A stretch of 10,413 nt of DNA from Hyphomicrobiales bacterium (GCA_015494375.1 WGBL01000413.1:1-10413); one strand, 5' to 3'; positions 1 through 7,006 are shown, numbered from the stretch's first letter. Program-made: numbers and translations. The notes: generated from the sequence alone by a model not told the origin.

Positions 1-417
1 GCCGATGCCCATCAGGTGGTTTTCGGGCTCGAGCACATCGCCGGTGCCGGTAAGAATCAGGGTGTCGGACTTGTCGGCCACCAGCATCATCGCCTCGAGG
101 CGGCGCAAATAGCGGTCGGTGCGCCAGTCCTTGGCGAGCTCCACACAAGCGCGCACCAGCTGGCCGCGGTATTGCTCGAGCTTGCTCTCGAGCCGCTCGA
201 ACAATGTGAAGGCGTCGGCCGTAGCGCCTGCAAATCCGGCTATCACATGGCCCTCGCCAAGTGTGCGGACCTTGCGGGCGTTGGCCTTGATGACGGTGTC
301 CGACAGGCTCACCTGGCCGTCGCCCGCAATCACCACGCGACCGCCCTTGCGCACGGTGAGGATGGTGGTTGCATGCCAGGGGGCCCGGTGCGGCGTTGTC
401 GGGTTGGCGCTGTCCAT
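1..417 (-). CDS. hslV: ATP-dependent protease peptidase subunit HslV (5' part, runs off left edge)
   Basis: HslV is the threonine peptidase of the cytoplasmic two-component HslUV (ClpQY) protease; HslU is the unfoldase. The visible 139 codons start at an ATG at 417 and remain open to position 1. A short propeptide (residues 1-16) precedes the catalytic threonine in the context WHATTIL, so the mature enzyme starts at Thr17. Numbered from that Thr, the Asp17 (IAGDGQ) and Lys33 (NARKVR) of the family are in their expected places. The visible part ends in ENHLMGIG, close to the family pattern, so about 45 residues are missing beyond the edge. The gene is divergent from hisB, as in many alphaproteobacteria, where hslU usually follows hslV. 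Upstream of the ATG lies the purine-rich GAGGCTTTGAGGCTTTAGAGC region. Identity is very secure; the exact start is likely. Confidence 0.96.
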   Translation of the reverse strand, partial: MDSANPTTPHRAPWHATTILTVRKGGRVVIAGDGQVSLSDTVIKANARKVRTLGEGHVIAGFAGATADAFTLFERLESKLEQYRGQLVRACVELAKDWRTDRYLRRLEAMMLVADKSDTLILTGTGDVLEPENHLMGIG

Positions 418-445
418 GCTCTAAAGCCTCAAAGCCTCTTCGAGC

Positions 446-475
446 CATATCGCCAGCGCCGGGCGAGCTGTCAAG
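446..475 (-). promoter_or_regulatory. Candidate hslV promoter (TTGACA-like -35, GATATG -10)
   Basis: Read on the minus strand, CTTGACA (469-475) is followed by a 17-base spacer and GATATG (446-451). The -35 hexamer is perfect TTGACA; the -10 matches TATAAT at three of six positions. Transcription would start near 440, leaving a leader of about 20 bases before the hslV ATG. A CTTGA-type -35 also resembles alphaproteobacterial heat-shock (sigma-32) promoters, which would suit hslV, but the sequence does not decide between sigma factors. Confidence 0.45.
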
Positions 476-711
476 GTACGCCGTTTCTCTTTCGCTGGGT
501 GTTGCGCGCAAGGGTGTGGCAAGGACTCCATGCGCACAATGTGCTCAGCGCGGTGCTCAACGCGCACAATATGGCGCACCACAATATGGCGCTCTGTGTG
601 GCAAAGTGATAAAGCCACGCTCTAAGATTGCCATAACGCACCATACCAATGTCATGGGCCACATAACGTCATGGCATGGGCCACATCAAGGCCATCAGAA
701 GAGGGCATGCG

Positions 712-776
712 TAACAGGGCCCTAACAGCGGAATAATAGGGCGCTAATAGGGAATAACAGGGCTCTGACAAGGGAA
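712..776 (+). repeat. Degenerate 11-bp tandem repeat, six units, ending at the hisB RBS
   Basis: Units can be read as TAACAGGGCCC (712), TAACAGCGGAA (723), TAATAGGGCGC (734), TAATAGGGAA (745, one base short), TAACAGGGCTC (755) and TGACAAGGGAA (766). The consensus is TAAYAGGGCNC. The last unit runs directly into AGGGAAAGAG, the probable Shine-Dalgarno sequence of hisB, so the ribosome binding site seems to have been built from, or duplicated into, this array. Confidence 0.75.
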
Positions 777-784
777 AGAGCGCA

Positions 785-1378
785 TTGAAAAACCGCAAAG
801 CAGAGATTGCGCGCAAGACCAAGGAGACCGAGATCAGCGCAAGCGTCGATCTCGACGGCTCGGGCGCCTATGAGATTGCAACGGGCATTGGTTTTCTCGA
901 CCATATGCTCGAGCAGCTGGCGCGCCATTCGCTTATCGACATAGGGCTGAGCGCCAAGGGGGATTTGTATGTCGACCAGCACCATACGGTCGAGGACTGC
1001 GCCATTGTGCTTGGTCGGGCGGTTGATGAGGCGCTCGCCGAGCGTCGCGGCATCGTTCGCTATGGGGCCGCGCTCGTGCCGATGGACGAGACACTGACGC
1101 GGGTGGCGGTGGATGTCTCGGGGCGTCCGTTCCTTGTCTGGGACGTCGCCTTCGATGCACCCAAGGTGGGCGAGATGGACACCGAGCTCTTTCGCGAGTG
1201 GTTCCAGGCCTTTGCCCAGAACGCGCGGATCACGCTCCATGTCAGCTGCCTTTATGGCGCCAACAACCACCATATCGCCGAGAGCTGTTTCAAGGCGCTG
1301 GCGCGGGCGTTACGGCTGGCGCTCATGCGCGACCCGCGCGAGGCCGAGCGTGTGCCCTCGACCAAGGGCACGCTCTAG
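785..1378 (+). CDS. hisB: Imidazoleglycerol-phosphate dehydratase HisB
   Basis: HisB converts imidazole glycerol phosphate to imidazole acetol phosphate in histidine biosynthesis, in the cytoplasm, with bound divalent metal. The 197-residue protein is the monofunctional type, without the N-terminal phosphatase of E. coli HisB. Family motifs are present: [16 protein letters not shown] (residues 34-49), [14 protein letters not shown] (64-77) and [19 protein letters not shown] (158-176), with the metal-binding His and Glu residues (H66, H67, E70, H162, H163, E166). The start is TTG at 785. The frame is open upstream only to a stop at 755-757, with no ATG or GTG between, and AGGGAAAGAG sits four bases before the TTG. 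It is probably the first gene of an operon with DUF2628 and hisH. Confidence 0.97.
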   Translation: MKNRKAEIARKTKETEISASVDLDGSGAYEIATGIGFLDHMLEQLARHSLIDIGLSAKGDLYVDQHHTVEDCAIVLGRAVDEALAERRGIVRYGAALVPMDETLTRVAVDVSGRPFLVWDVAFDAPKVGEMDTELFREWFQAFAQNARITLHVSCLYGANNHHIAESCFKALARALRLALMRDPREAERVPSTKGTL

Positions 1379-1380
1379 GT

Positions 1381-1436
1381 CATTGGCAACGCATTGGCTC
1401 AAGGTCGAAACGCGAGAGATCGAGAGATCGAGACGA
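1381..1436. repeat. Short duplications between hisB and the DUF2628 gene
   Basis: CATTGGC is repeated with an 11-base period (1381-1387 and 1392-1398). CGAGAGAT is repeated in tandem (1413-1420, 1421-1428), followed by a third imperfect copy, CGAGACGA (1429-1436). The arrays fill most of the 75-base gap and end close to the purine-rich AAGGA before the next start codon. Confidence 0.6.
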
Positions 1437-1453
1437 AGGACATTGACGGAATC

Positions 1454-1924
1454 ATGAAATCCTACACGGTCCACGCACCCAAGGATCTTGCTGGTGAGCC
1501 GCTCGAGGACGGCACGCGCCTCGTCTTCGTCAAGGACGGCGTCGCCTGGCCGGCGTTTTTCATCCCCGAGCTCTGGTTCCTCTGGCACCGCATGTGGATC
1601 CCGTTCGGCGCCTATCTGGCGATGTGGATTGCCGCTGGTGTGCTCGTCGGCTTTCAGTCGACGGCTATGGCCGTGGTGGCGCTGGCGCTCAATGCCATTG
1701 CCGGCCTTGAAGGCAACAACATGCGGCGCTGGGTGCTCGCCCGCAAAGGCTACGACGAGATCGGCATCGTCAGCGGCAGCTCGCTCGAGGATTGCGAGGC
1801 GCGCTTTCTCGAGCGGTGGCTTTCCGAGGCTGCTCAGTCTTCTGAAGCGAAAGCGCATGCAGCGCCCGGGCCCGGCGCGATTGGGGCGAGCGCACGCGCC
1901 GAGGCGCCGATGGGGCATGCCTGA
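1454..1924 (+). CDS. DUF2628 family small membrane protein
   Basis: The 156-residue protein begins [10 protein letters not shown] and contains [27 protein letters not shown] (24-51), the typical start of DUF2628 proteins. Two membrane segments follow, at about residues 52-67 and 69-84. Then comes a [25 protein letters not shown] motif (84-108), also characteristic of the family, and a variable Ala/Gly/Pro-rich tail. Function is unknown. In alphaproteobacteria this family is commonly found between hisB and hisH, as here. The ATG at 1454 is preferred over an upstream in-frame ATG at 1394, which would add 20 unlike-family, charged residues. The stop codon overlaps the hisH ATG by one base (TGATG), indicating translational coupling to hisH. 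Confidence 0.88.
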   Translation: MKSYTVHAPKDLAGEPLEDGTRLVFVKDGVAWPAFFIPELWFLWHRMWIPFGAYLAMWIAAGVLVGFQSTAMAVVALALNAIAGLEGNNMRRWVLARKGYDEIGIVSGSSLEDCEARFLERWLSEAAQSSEAKAHAAPGPGAIGASARAEAPMGHA

Positions 1925-2577
1925 TGCAGCGTATCGCCATAATCGACTATGGCTCAGGCAATCTCCATTCGGCGGGCAAGGCCTTCGAGCGCGCGGCACG
2001 CGAAAGTGGCGTCGCAGCCGAGGTTCTGGTGACGCGCGACCCGCACGTCGTGGCGGAGGCCCACCGCGTTGTGCTGCCCGGTGTCGGCGCCTTTGGCGAT
2101 TGCAAGCGCGGGCTCGAGGCGGTGGCCGGCATGCGCGAGGCCCTCGAGGAAGCGGTGCGCCGGCGAGGGCATCCCTTTCTCGGTATTTGTGTCGGCATGC
2201 AACTCATGGCGACCCAGGGCCACGAGCACGGCACGCACAAGGGCTTTGACTGGATTGCTGGCGAGGTGCGGGCCATCGCCCCGGCCGACCCGGCGCTCAA
2301 AATCCCGCATATGGGCTGGAACACCCTTCAGGTGGTTGAACCCCATCCGCTGCTTGAGGGCATACCGACGGGGCCGAAGGGCTTGCATGCCTATTTCGTC
2401 CACTCCTATCATTTTATGACCGAAGAGCCAAAGGCGCTGGTCGCCACCACCGACTATGGCGGCCCGGTGACGGCGATGGTGGCGGCGGAAAACATGGTCG
2501 GCACCCAGTTTCATCCCGAGAAGAGTCAGACGCTGGGCCTCAAGCTCATTGCCAACTTCCTAAAATGGAATCCTTGA
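1924..2577 (+). CDS. hisH: Imidazole glycerol phosphate synthase, glutaminase subunit HisH
   Basis: HisH is the class I glutamine amidotransferase that supplies ammonia to HisF; together they form imidazole glycerol phosphate, the substrate of HisB, and AICAR. The 217-residue protein has the N-terminal [13 protein letters not shown] motif (4-16), the oxyanion-region [10 protein letters not shown] (51-60), the nucleophile Cys89 in GICVGMQ, and the His197/Glu199 pair in FHPEKSQ, so the full catalytic triad is present. IPHMGWN (127-133) and the AYFVHSYHF segment (156-164) are also typical. The start overlaps the preceding stop by one base. The partner hisF and the usual neighbour hisA are not downstream and must be elsewhere in the genome. 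Confidence 0.97.
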   Translation: MQRIAIIDYGSGNLHSAGKAFERAARESGVAAEVLVTRDPHVVAEAHRVVLPGVGAFGDCKRGLEAVAGMREALEEAVRRRGHPFLGICVGMQLMATQGHEHGTHKGFDWIAGEVRAIAPADPALKIPHMGWNTLQVVEPHPLLEGIPTGPKGLHAYFVHSYHFMTEEPKALVATTDYGGPVTAMVAAENMVGTQFHPEKSQTLGLKLIANFLKWNP

Positions 2578-2612
2578 TTTGGAGCTCTTTAGATTTGCAG
2601 CGACAGCGGCAT

Positions 2613-2657
2613 GGGGAGCATAAACCGGGGGAGCATAAACCGGGGGAGCATAAACCG
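2613..2657 (+). repeat. Perfect 15-bp tandem triplication upstream of the chelatase-like gene
   Basis: GGGGAGCATAAACCG occurs three times without mismatch (2613-2627, 2628-2642, 2643-2657), followed by one extra G and then CATGAGC, which contains the start codon at 2660. Each unit carries an SD-like GGGGAG. The last of these lies 11 bases before the ATG at 2660 and 29 before the alternative ATG at 2678. The array occupies over half of the 82-base gap after hisH. No terminator is visible in the gap. Confidence 0.95.
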
Positions 2658-2659
2658 GC

Positions 2660-3478
2660 ATGAGCGGCACAATCAGTATGAATAGGAAAAGCGTGAAAGC
2701 CACGAAAGAGCGTGAGATTGCTCAGCAGGCAGCCACTTGTGCCGAGACGGCGGTTGTGATCGCCGCCCATGGCGACCGGGGCGGTGCGCGCGAAGACCGG
2801 GCGATGCGCGCGACCGTCGCCCACCTGCGCACGGCGGGCCGCTTCAAGGCTGTGACCGGCGGGCTGCTCAAGGGCGCACCGCTTATCGAGGATGCGGTGC
2901 GCGAGGCCGCCGCCTCAGGGGCGCGGCGCCTCCTTGTCTATCCTCTGTTCATGGCCAAGGGCTATTTTGTCGACCGCGTGCTCAAGGGGCGTCTCGAGGC
3001 GCTCGCCCTCTCGCCCGCGCCCGAGCTCCTGCCCCCGCTCGGTGCCGATCCGGCCCTTGCCGCGCTCGCCAGCAAGCGCGCCTTGACTTGCGGCGAGGCC
3101 AACGGCCTGGTGCCCAGCGAATGCCGCCTTCTTGTGGTCGGTCACGGCTCGAAGGTGGGCAGCGCCTCGGCCGATGCCACCCGCGCACTGGCGGCGCGCC
3201 TGGCCGAGGAGAGCGCATTTGCCGCCGTAGAGGTCGCACTCCTTGAGGAGGCGCCGTTTCTCGCCCCCGCACTCGCCCGCTCGGGCGCAGAAGCGGAGCC
3301 GAGCTGGCGCGCGACGGTGGTGCTCGGCTTCTTCTCGGGCGCCGGCATGCACGGCGGCGACGACGTGCCGGCGGCAATCGCGGAGACGGGCGCCCGCGCC
3401 GTCTATACGGGGGCCATCGGCACCGATCCCGACATCCCGGCGATCATCGCCCGCTCGTTGGCGCGGCAGTGTGCCTGA
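2660..3478 (+). CDS. Double-domain CbiX / sirohydrochlorin chelatase-like protein
   Basis: The 272-residue protein holds two copies of the CbiX/SirB fold, the class II chelatase family that inserts Co2+ or Fe2+ into sirohydrochlorin. The N-terminal half has AVVIAAHGDRGG (31-42, His37), GGLLKGAPLIEDAV (67-80) and VYPLFMAKGYFVD (93-105). The C-terminal half has LLVVGHGSKVGSA (157-169, His162), LLEEAPFLAPAL (194-205) and VLGFFSGAGMHGGDDVP (221-237, His231). Only the C-terminal half keeps both metal-binding histidines; in the first half, aromatic residues (Tyr102-Phe103) replace the second. Substrate and metal are not shown by the sequence, so cobalt chelatase, iron chelatase or a non-catalytic paralogue all remain possible. 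No other cobalamin or siroheme gene is nearby. The start could be ATG 2660 or 2678; the domain begins near residue 30. It probably shares a transcript with hisH. Confidence 0.85.
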   Translation: MSGTISMNRKSVKATKEREIAQQAATCAETAVVIAAHGDRGGAREDRAMRATVAHLRTAGRFKAVTGGLLKGAPLIEDAVREAAASGARRLLVYPLFMAKGYFVDRVLKGRLEALALSPAPELLPPLGADPALAALASKRALTCGEANGLVPSECRLLVVGHGSKVGSASADATRALAARLAEESAFAAVEVALLEEAPFLAPALARSGAEAEPSWRATVVLGFFSGAGMHGGDDVPAAIAETGARAVYTGAIGTDPDIPAIIARSLARQCA

Positions 3479-3553
3479 GCCGCATGAGCGGCCTGTGAGC
3501 AAACCACGCTCCCGGGCATGCCGTAGAGGCGGATGACCGCAATGGATGCCCCC

Positions 3554-3637
3554 CTTCCGGTTTCCGGTTTCTGATTTTCGGTTTCTGATTTCTGATTTCA
3601 GATTCCAGGTTTCAGATTTCAGGTTTCCGGCTTCTGG
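3554..3637 (+). repeat. Heptanucleotide tandem repeat, 12 units in perfect phase
   Basis: Eighty-four bases read as twelve consecutive 7-base units with consensus TTTCNGR. The variants are TTTCCGG, TTTCTGA, TTTTCGG, TTTCAGA, TTTCAGG, TTCCAGG and, at the ends, CTTCCGG and CTTCTGG. No indel breaks the phase; variation is confined mostly to positions 4, 5 and 7. The array is AT-richer than its surroundings. Heptameric degenerate tandem repeats are known in some bacteria (for example the STRR elements of cyanobacteria); this one is of that general type but of different sequence. Confidence 0.92.
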
Positions 3638-3939
3638 CCCGGACAGTTTGTCGCTCACGGGCCGTTGGCGGCGCGCTCCCGACCATGTTGCATGGCGAGG
3701 GCAAGTTTGGCATGGTCCGGCGGCCGATTCACTGTCTTTTGGTCTTCTGCTCATTTGCGCTGACCAGCTTCCTGCTGGAAGCGAGGGCTCAGCATTCGGG
3801 ACATTCGGGATGAGGGCGGGCGCGGATGTTGCAGCGCGAAGGACGCGCCCAGTTTTGTGGCGGCGGCCACGACCGGAGCCGAGACCACTGGACCGGGCCG
3901 GGCACGATAAGGCGCCAAGCCCAACCGGCAACGGTGCAA

Positions 3940-3984
3940 CCAGCGTGAATTAGGCCAGAGTGAAATGAGCCAGTGTGAGATGAG
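3940..3984 (+). repeat. 15-bp tandem triplication upstream of hppA
   Basis: Three adjacent 15-base units, CCAGCGTGAATTAGG (3940), CCAGAGTGAAATGAG (3955) and CCAGTGTGAGATGAG (3970), fit the consensus CCAGNGTGARATGAG. Degenerate pieces continue to the start codon: CGAGATGAG at 3999-4007 and GAATGAGCC at 4013-4021. The array therefore grades into the hppA ribosome binding site. Confidence 0.8.
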
Positions 3985-4021
3985 AGTGTGGCGCGCACGA
4001 GATGAGAGAGGGGAATGAGCC

Positions 4022-6142
4022 ATGGATATGGTGATGTGGGGGGTGATCGCCGGCGGGGCGCTGTCCATCGTCTATGGGGCCTGGGCCATTCGCACGGTCA
4101 TGGCGGCCGATCCCGGCAATACGCGCATGCAAGAAATTGCGGCCGCAATCCAGGAAGGCGCCACCGCCTATCTCCGGCGCCAATACACGACCATCGCGCT
4201 CGTCGGCATTATCGTCTTCCTGGTCGTCTCCTATCTCCTTGGCATTCTGGTGGGGCTTGGTTTTCTGATCGGGGCGACGCTGTCGGGCACGGCGGGCTTT
4301 GTCGGCATGCTGGTTTCGGTGCGCGCCAATGTGCGCACGGCCCAGGCCGCGAGCCAGAGCCTTGGCGAGGGGCTCGATATTGCCTTCAAGGCAGGCGCTG
4401 TCACGGGCCTTTTGGTGGCCGGCCTCGCACTCCTCGGCGTTGCGGTCTATTACGCCGTCCTTACGGCGGGACTCGGCTATGCGGCCACCGAGCGCACGGT
4501 CACCGATGCGCTCGTTGCGCTTGGCTTCGGCGCCTCGCTCATCTCCATCTTCGCCCGCCTCGGTGGTGGCATCTTCACCAAGGGCGCCGACGTGGGCGGC
4601 GATCTCGTCGGCAAGGTGGAGGCCGGAATCCCCGAGGATGACCCCCGCAACCCGGCAACGATTGCCGACAATGTCGGCGACAACGTTGGCGATTGCGCCG
4701 GCATGGCGGCCGATCTCTTCGAGACCTATGCCGTCACCGTGGTTGCGACCATGGTGCTGGCCTCGATCTTCTTCGCCGGCACTGCGCTCGTCAACCAAGT
4801 CATGTTGCTGCCCCTTGCCATTGGTGCGCTCTGTGTCGTGACATCGATCATCGGCACCTTCTTTGTCCGGCTGGGTGCCAACCAGTCGATCATGGGCGCG
4901 CTGTATAAGGGCTTTATCGCAACGGGCGTCCTCTCGCTCATCGCGCTCTATCCGCTTGTCGACTATCTGATCGGGCTCGACACCATACTCGACGCCCGTG
5001 GCACCCGCTTCAGCGGCATGGATCTCTTCTGGTGTGGTGTCGTGGGGCTGGCGGTGACAACACTCATCATCGTCATCACCGAGTATTACACCGGCACCAA
5101 CTATCGCCCGGTGCAGAGCATCGCCTCGGCCTCGGTGACGGGCCATGGCACCAACGTCATCCAGGGGCTTGCCGTCTCGCTCGAGGCGACGGCGCTGCCG
5201 GCGCTCGTCATCATTGCCGGCATCATCATCACCTTCAAGCTCGCCGGGCTCTTCGGCATCGCCATTGCCGTGACCACCATGCTTTCGCTCGCGGGCGTCG
5301 TCGTGGCGCTCGATGCCTTCGGGCCCGTCACCGACAATGCGGGCGGCATTGCCGAGATGGCGGACCTGCCCGAGGAGGTGCGCAAGACGACCGATGCGCT
5401 CGATGCCGTCGGCAACACCACCAAGGCGGTGACCAAGGGCTATGCCATTGGCTCTGCGGGCCTCGGTGCCCTTGTCCTCTTTGCCGCCTATAGCGAGGAT
5501 TTGCGCCACTTTATCGAGATCGCCCGGCCGGGCTCGGTCTTTGACGGCCTCAAGGTCGATTTCGCGCTGTCCAACCCCTATGTCGTCGTTGGGCTCCTCT
5601 TCGGCGGTGCCTTGCCCTATCTCTTCGGTGCCATGGGCATGATGGCGGTGGGGCGCGCGGGCGGCGCCATTGTCGAGGAGGTGCGGCGCCAGTTCCGCGA
5701 AAAGCCCGGCATCATGGAGGGCACCGAGAAGCCCGACTATGGCCGCGCCGTCGATCTGCTCACGCGCCGCGCCATTCGCGAGATGATCATTCCGTCGCTG
5801 CTGCCTGTGCTCTCGCCCATCGTCTGCTATATCGTGGTCTACTGGATTGCGGGGCCGGGCGATGCCTTTGCTGCGGTCGGGGCCATGCTGCTCGGGGTGA
5901 TTGTCACGGGGCTGTTCGTCGCCGTCTCGATGACGGCGGGCGGCGGCGCCTGGGACAACGCCAAGAAATACATCGAGGACGGCAACTTTGGCGGCAAGGG
6001 CTCGGAGCCGCACAAGGCGGCCGTCACGGGCGATACGGTGGGCGATCCCTACAAGGACACCGCCGGGCCGGCCATCAACCCGATGATCAAGATCACAAAC
6101 ATCGTCGCGCTGCTGCTGCTGGCCGTTGTCGGCCACTGGTGA
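4022..6142 (+). CDS. hppA: K+-independent, proton-translocating membrane pyrophosphatase
   Basis: This integral membrane enzyme hydrolyses PPi and pumps H+ across the membrane. At 706 residues it is full length for the family and hydrophobic throughout, consistent with the usual 16 membrane helices. The substrate region [20 protein letters not shown] (181-200) is followed by the acidic Mg-PPi-binding stretch with D217, D220 and D224. The second acidic region is [13 protein letters not shown] (438-450). The motif [10 protein letters not shown] (464-473) has Lys468 and Thr471 at the positions that distinguish K+-independent enzymes, all known to be H+ pumps; K+-dependent forms have Ala there. 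The C-terminal acidic motif [18 protein letters not shown] (670-687) is intact. ATG 4022 follows GAGAGGGGAA at a good distance. It appears to be a single-gene unit. Confidence 0.97.
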   Translation: MDMVMWGVIAGGALSIVYGAWAIRTVMAADPGNTRMQEIAAAIQEGATAYLRRQYTTIALVGIIVFLVVSYLLGILVGLGFLIGATLSGTAGFVGMLVSVRANVRTAQAASQSLGEGLDIAFKAGAVTGLLVAGLALLGVAVYYAVLTAGLGYAATERTVTDALVALGFGASLISIFARLGGGIFTKGADVGGDLVGKVEAGIPEDDPRNPATIADNVGDNVGDCAGMAADLFETYAVTVVATMVLASIFFAGTALVNQVMLLPLAIGALCVVTSIIGTFFVRLGANQSIMGALYKGFIATGVLSLIALYPLVDYLIGLDTILDARGTRFSGMDLFWCGVVGLAVTTLIIVITEYYTGTNYRPVQSIASASVTGHGTNVIQGLAVSLEATALPALVIIAGIIITFKLAGLFGIAIAVTTMLSLAGVVVALDAFGPVTDNAGGIAEMADLPEEVRKTTDALDAVGNTTKAVTKGYAIGSAGLGALVLFAAYSEDLRHFIEIARPGSVFDGLKVDFALSNPYVVVGLLFGGALPYLFGAMGMMAVGRAGGAIVEEVRRQFREKPGIMEGTEKPDYGRAVDLLTRRAIREMIIPSLLPVLSPIVCYIVVYWIAGPGDAFAAVGAMLLGVIVTGLFVAVSMTAGGGAWDNAKKYIEDGNFGGKGSEPHKAAVTGDTVGDPYKDTAGPAINPMIKITNIVALLLLAVVGHW

Positions 6143-6250
6143 GGGGCGGCCACTAGAGCCGAGCGGGCTGCAGTCGCGCCCACGCGGTAGGCAGCCGAGC
6201 AAGCGGAACGGGGGCAAGCGCCCCGGGGAGCGCGAGCGACAAGGGGGCGA

Positions 6251-6304
6251 GCCGAGCCACTGGGGCGCGCCGAGCTACTGGGGCGCGCCGAGCCACCGGG
6301 GAGC
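6251..6304. repeat. 18-bp tandem triplication downstream of hppA
   Basis: The units are GCCGAGCCACTGGGGCGC (6251), GCCGAGCTACTGGGGCGC (6269) and GCCGAGCCACCGGGGAGC (6287). The second differs from the first at one base, the third at two. The flanking sequence has further GAGC/GGGG fragments that may be older, decayed copies. Confidence 0.92.
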
Positions 6305-6389
6305 GATGCGGACGCGAGCAGCCGCGGGCGAGCCAGGCGCGCGGTCAAGATCGGCCACGGCGGACAAGTGATCGGCTCCAAAATAGAAA

Positions 6390-6414
6390 AGCCCCGGTGC
6401 GATGCACCGGGGCT
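6390..6414 (-). terminator. Strong hairpin terminator for the minus-strand genes, possibly bidirectional
   Basis: An 11-base-pair perfect stem, AGCCCCGGTGC / GCACCGGGGCT, encloses a GAT loop. On the minus strand the stem is followed by TTTTCTATTTT, so it fits a Rho-independent terminator for the DUF4332 gene, whose stop is about 100 bases upstream. On the plus strand it is followed by ATGGTTTTC, a weaker tract, so it may also stop hppA transcripts. Confidence 0.88.
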
Positions 6415-6510
6415 ATGGTTTTCGATCGCTTGCTCTGATCGAGGCGCCGCCGAGCCGGACACCTGGCCGGCCCGCCGGCCCGACTCCCGCGCTCTTGCGT
6501 GCGTCGCAGC

Positions 6511-6924
6511 TCAGTAGCTCACCATGGGCTTAAGCGTCTTGGCGTGCTTGACCCACTTCTCGACCTGTGAGGGGCCGGGGAGCTGGCGCACCAAACCGTT
6601 CTTGCGCGACTTGTTGGCCTCAACCAGCGCCTTGTGAAGGTTCTCGGGCTTTCTGTTCCTGAGCTCCTTGACCGTGTCGACACCGGCCGCCTCGAGAAGC
6701 TCGGAATACTCCTCGCCCACGCCCTTGACGCGCATCAGGTCGCACATGTTGGTCCACTTGAGAATGAGCTTCTCGTCGATGCCGGTGGCCTCGGCCACCT
6801 CCTTGCGGCCCTTGCGCGTGGCGGCGCGCTCGAGCAGATGGTCGGTTCGGGTGATCCCCACCTTGCGGAGCTTGGCACCGAACTTCTTGGCAATGCCCTC
6901 GACCGTTTCAATGGGATATCCCAT
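6511..6924 (-). CDS. DUF4332 family protein with helix-hairpin-helix-like repeats
   Basis: The 137-residue protein matches the DUF4332 pattern I know from alphaproteobacteria. It begins MGYPIETVEGIAKKFG, has LLERAATRKGRKEVAEATGIDEKLILKW in the first half, and VKGVGEEYSELLEAAGVDTVKELRNRKPENL (67-97) in the second. Both halves resemble helix-hairpin-helix modules (residues about 8-33 and 66-90), usually associated with DNA binding. The first hairpin has GIAKKF where a canonical GIG turn is expected, while the second keeps KGVG. No enzymatic motif is visible and the role is unknown. The ATG at 6924 is chosen because AGGAGAG lies six to seven bases upstream; a start at 6963 would add 13 residues outside the family pattern. 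It lies 82 bases after the DUF2267 gene on the same strand and ends before the 6390-6414 terminator. Confidence 0.88.
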   Translation of the reverse strand: MGYPIETVEGIAKKFGAKLRKVGITRTDHLLERAATRKGRKEVAEATGIDEKLILKWTNMCDLMRVKGVGEEYSELLEAAGVDTVKELRNRKPENLHKALVEANKSRKNGLVRQLPGPSQVEKWVKHAKTLKPMVSY

Positions 6925-7006
6925 GGTTTCTCTCCTGTTCCCCAAGCCTGGGCTTGCGCACACCAGAGGGCACGCAAGCCGCCATGCCTTCTCACATCAA
7001 CTCACA

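Larger units (their letters stand above)
418..784. other. Divergent intergenic region hslV / hisB, with several short repeats
   Basis: No supported gene lies in these 367 bases; the reading frames here are short and of repetitive composition. The region holds the candidate hslV promoter and several local duplications. AAAGCCTC occurs twice in tandem (423-430, 431-438), next to the hslV ribosome binding site. ACAATATGGCGC occurs at 566-577 and 581-592. GCGCACAAT occurs at 532-540 and 562-570. CATGGGCCACAT occurs at 653-664 and 675-686. An 11-base array (712-776) leads into hisB and is listed separately. I could not pick out a convincing hisB promoter. Confidence 0.7.
3479..4021. other. 543-base intergenic region between the chelatase-like gene and hppA
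   Basis: No supported gene lies here. The long open frames across it have repetitive or arginine/proline-rich translations unlike any family I know. It contains a 7-base tandem array (3554-3637) and a 15-base array (3940-3984), both listed separately. A weak hairpin, GCCGC-ATGA-GCGGC, follows the chelatase stop, without a T run. The hppA ribosome binding site is GAGAGGGGAA (4005-4014). A short inverted repeat, GCTTCC-TGCT-GGAAGC, lies around 3767-3782. I could not assign a promoter. Confidence 0.65.
6143..6510. other. Convergent intergenic region hppA / DUF4332 gene
   Basis: These 368 bases between convergent genes have no supported gene. CGGCCACT, present at the hppA 3' end (6130-6137), is repeated 18 bases later (6148-6155). 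A three-copy 18-base array lies at 6251-6304 and a strong hairpin at 6390-6414, both listed separately. Short frames across the array translate into repeated Ser-Ala-Arg-Pro or Pro-Ser-His-Trp-Gly-Ala units, which reflects the DNA repeat rather than a gene. Confidence 0.65.

Noticed and set aside
16..609. A 197-codon plus-strand frame opposite hslV
   Set aside because: It is antisense to hslV, whose catalytic Thr, Asp and Lys residues are all in place; the frame then runs through repetitive intergenic DNA.
3554..3637. CRISPR array
   Set aside because: The 7-base units are contiguous with no spacers, and there are no cas genes in the window.
2915..3931. A 338-codon minus-strand frame over the chelatase-like gene and the following gap
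   Set aside because: It crosses the heptamer array, which only yields a repetitive peptide, and the rest is antisense to a gene with convincing CbiX motifs.
3546..3953. A 135-codon plus-strand frame starting in the heptamer array
   Set aside because: The N-terminal periodic Ser-Asp-Phe-Arg-Phe pattern is just the 7-base repeat read in three phases. The remainder has no domain and no good ribosome binding site.
3950..6217. A 755-codon open frame on the minus strand covering all of hppA
   Set aside because: It is the antisense of an unambiguous pyrophosphatase gene. Its translation is rich in Asp, Gly, Arg and His without any family pattern, as expected for a GC-rich mirror frame.
6049..6462. 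A minus-strand frame with repeated Ser-Ala-Arg-Pro units
   Set aside because: The repetition comes from the 18-base DNA array, and the frame overlaps both the hppA 3' end and the terminator hairpin.
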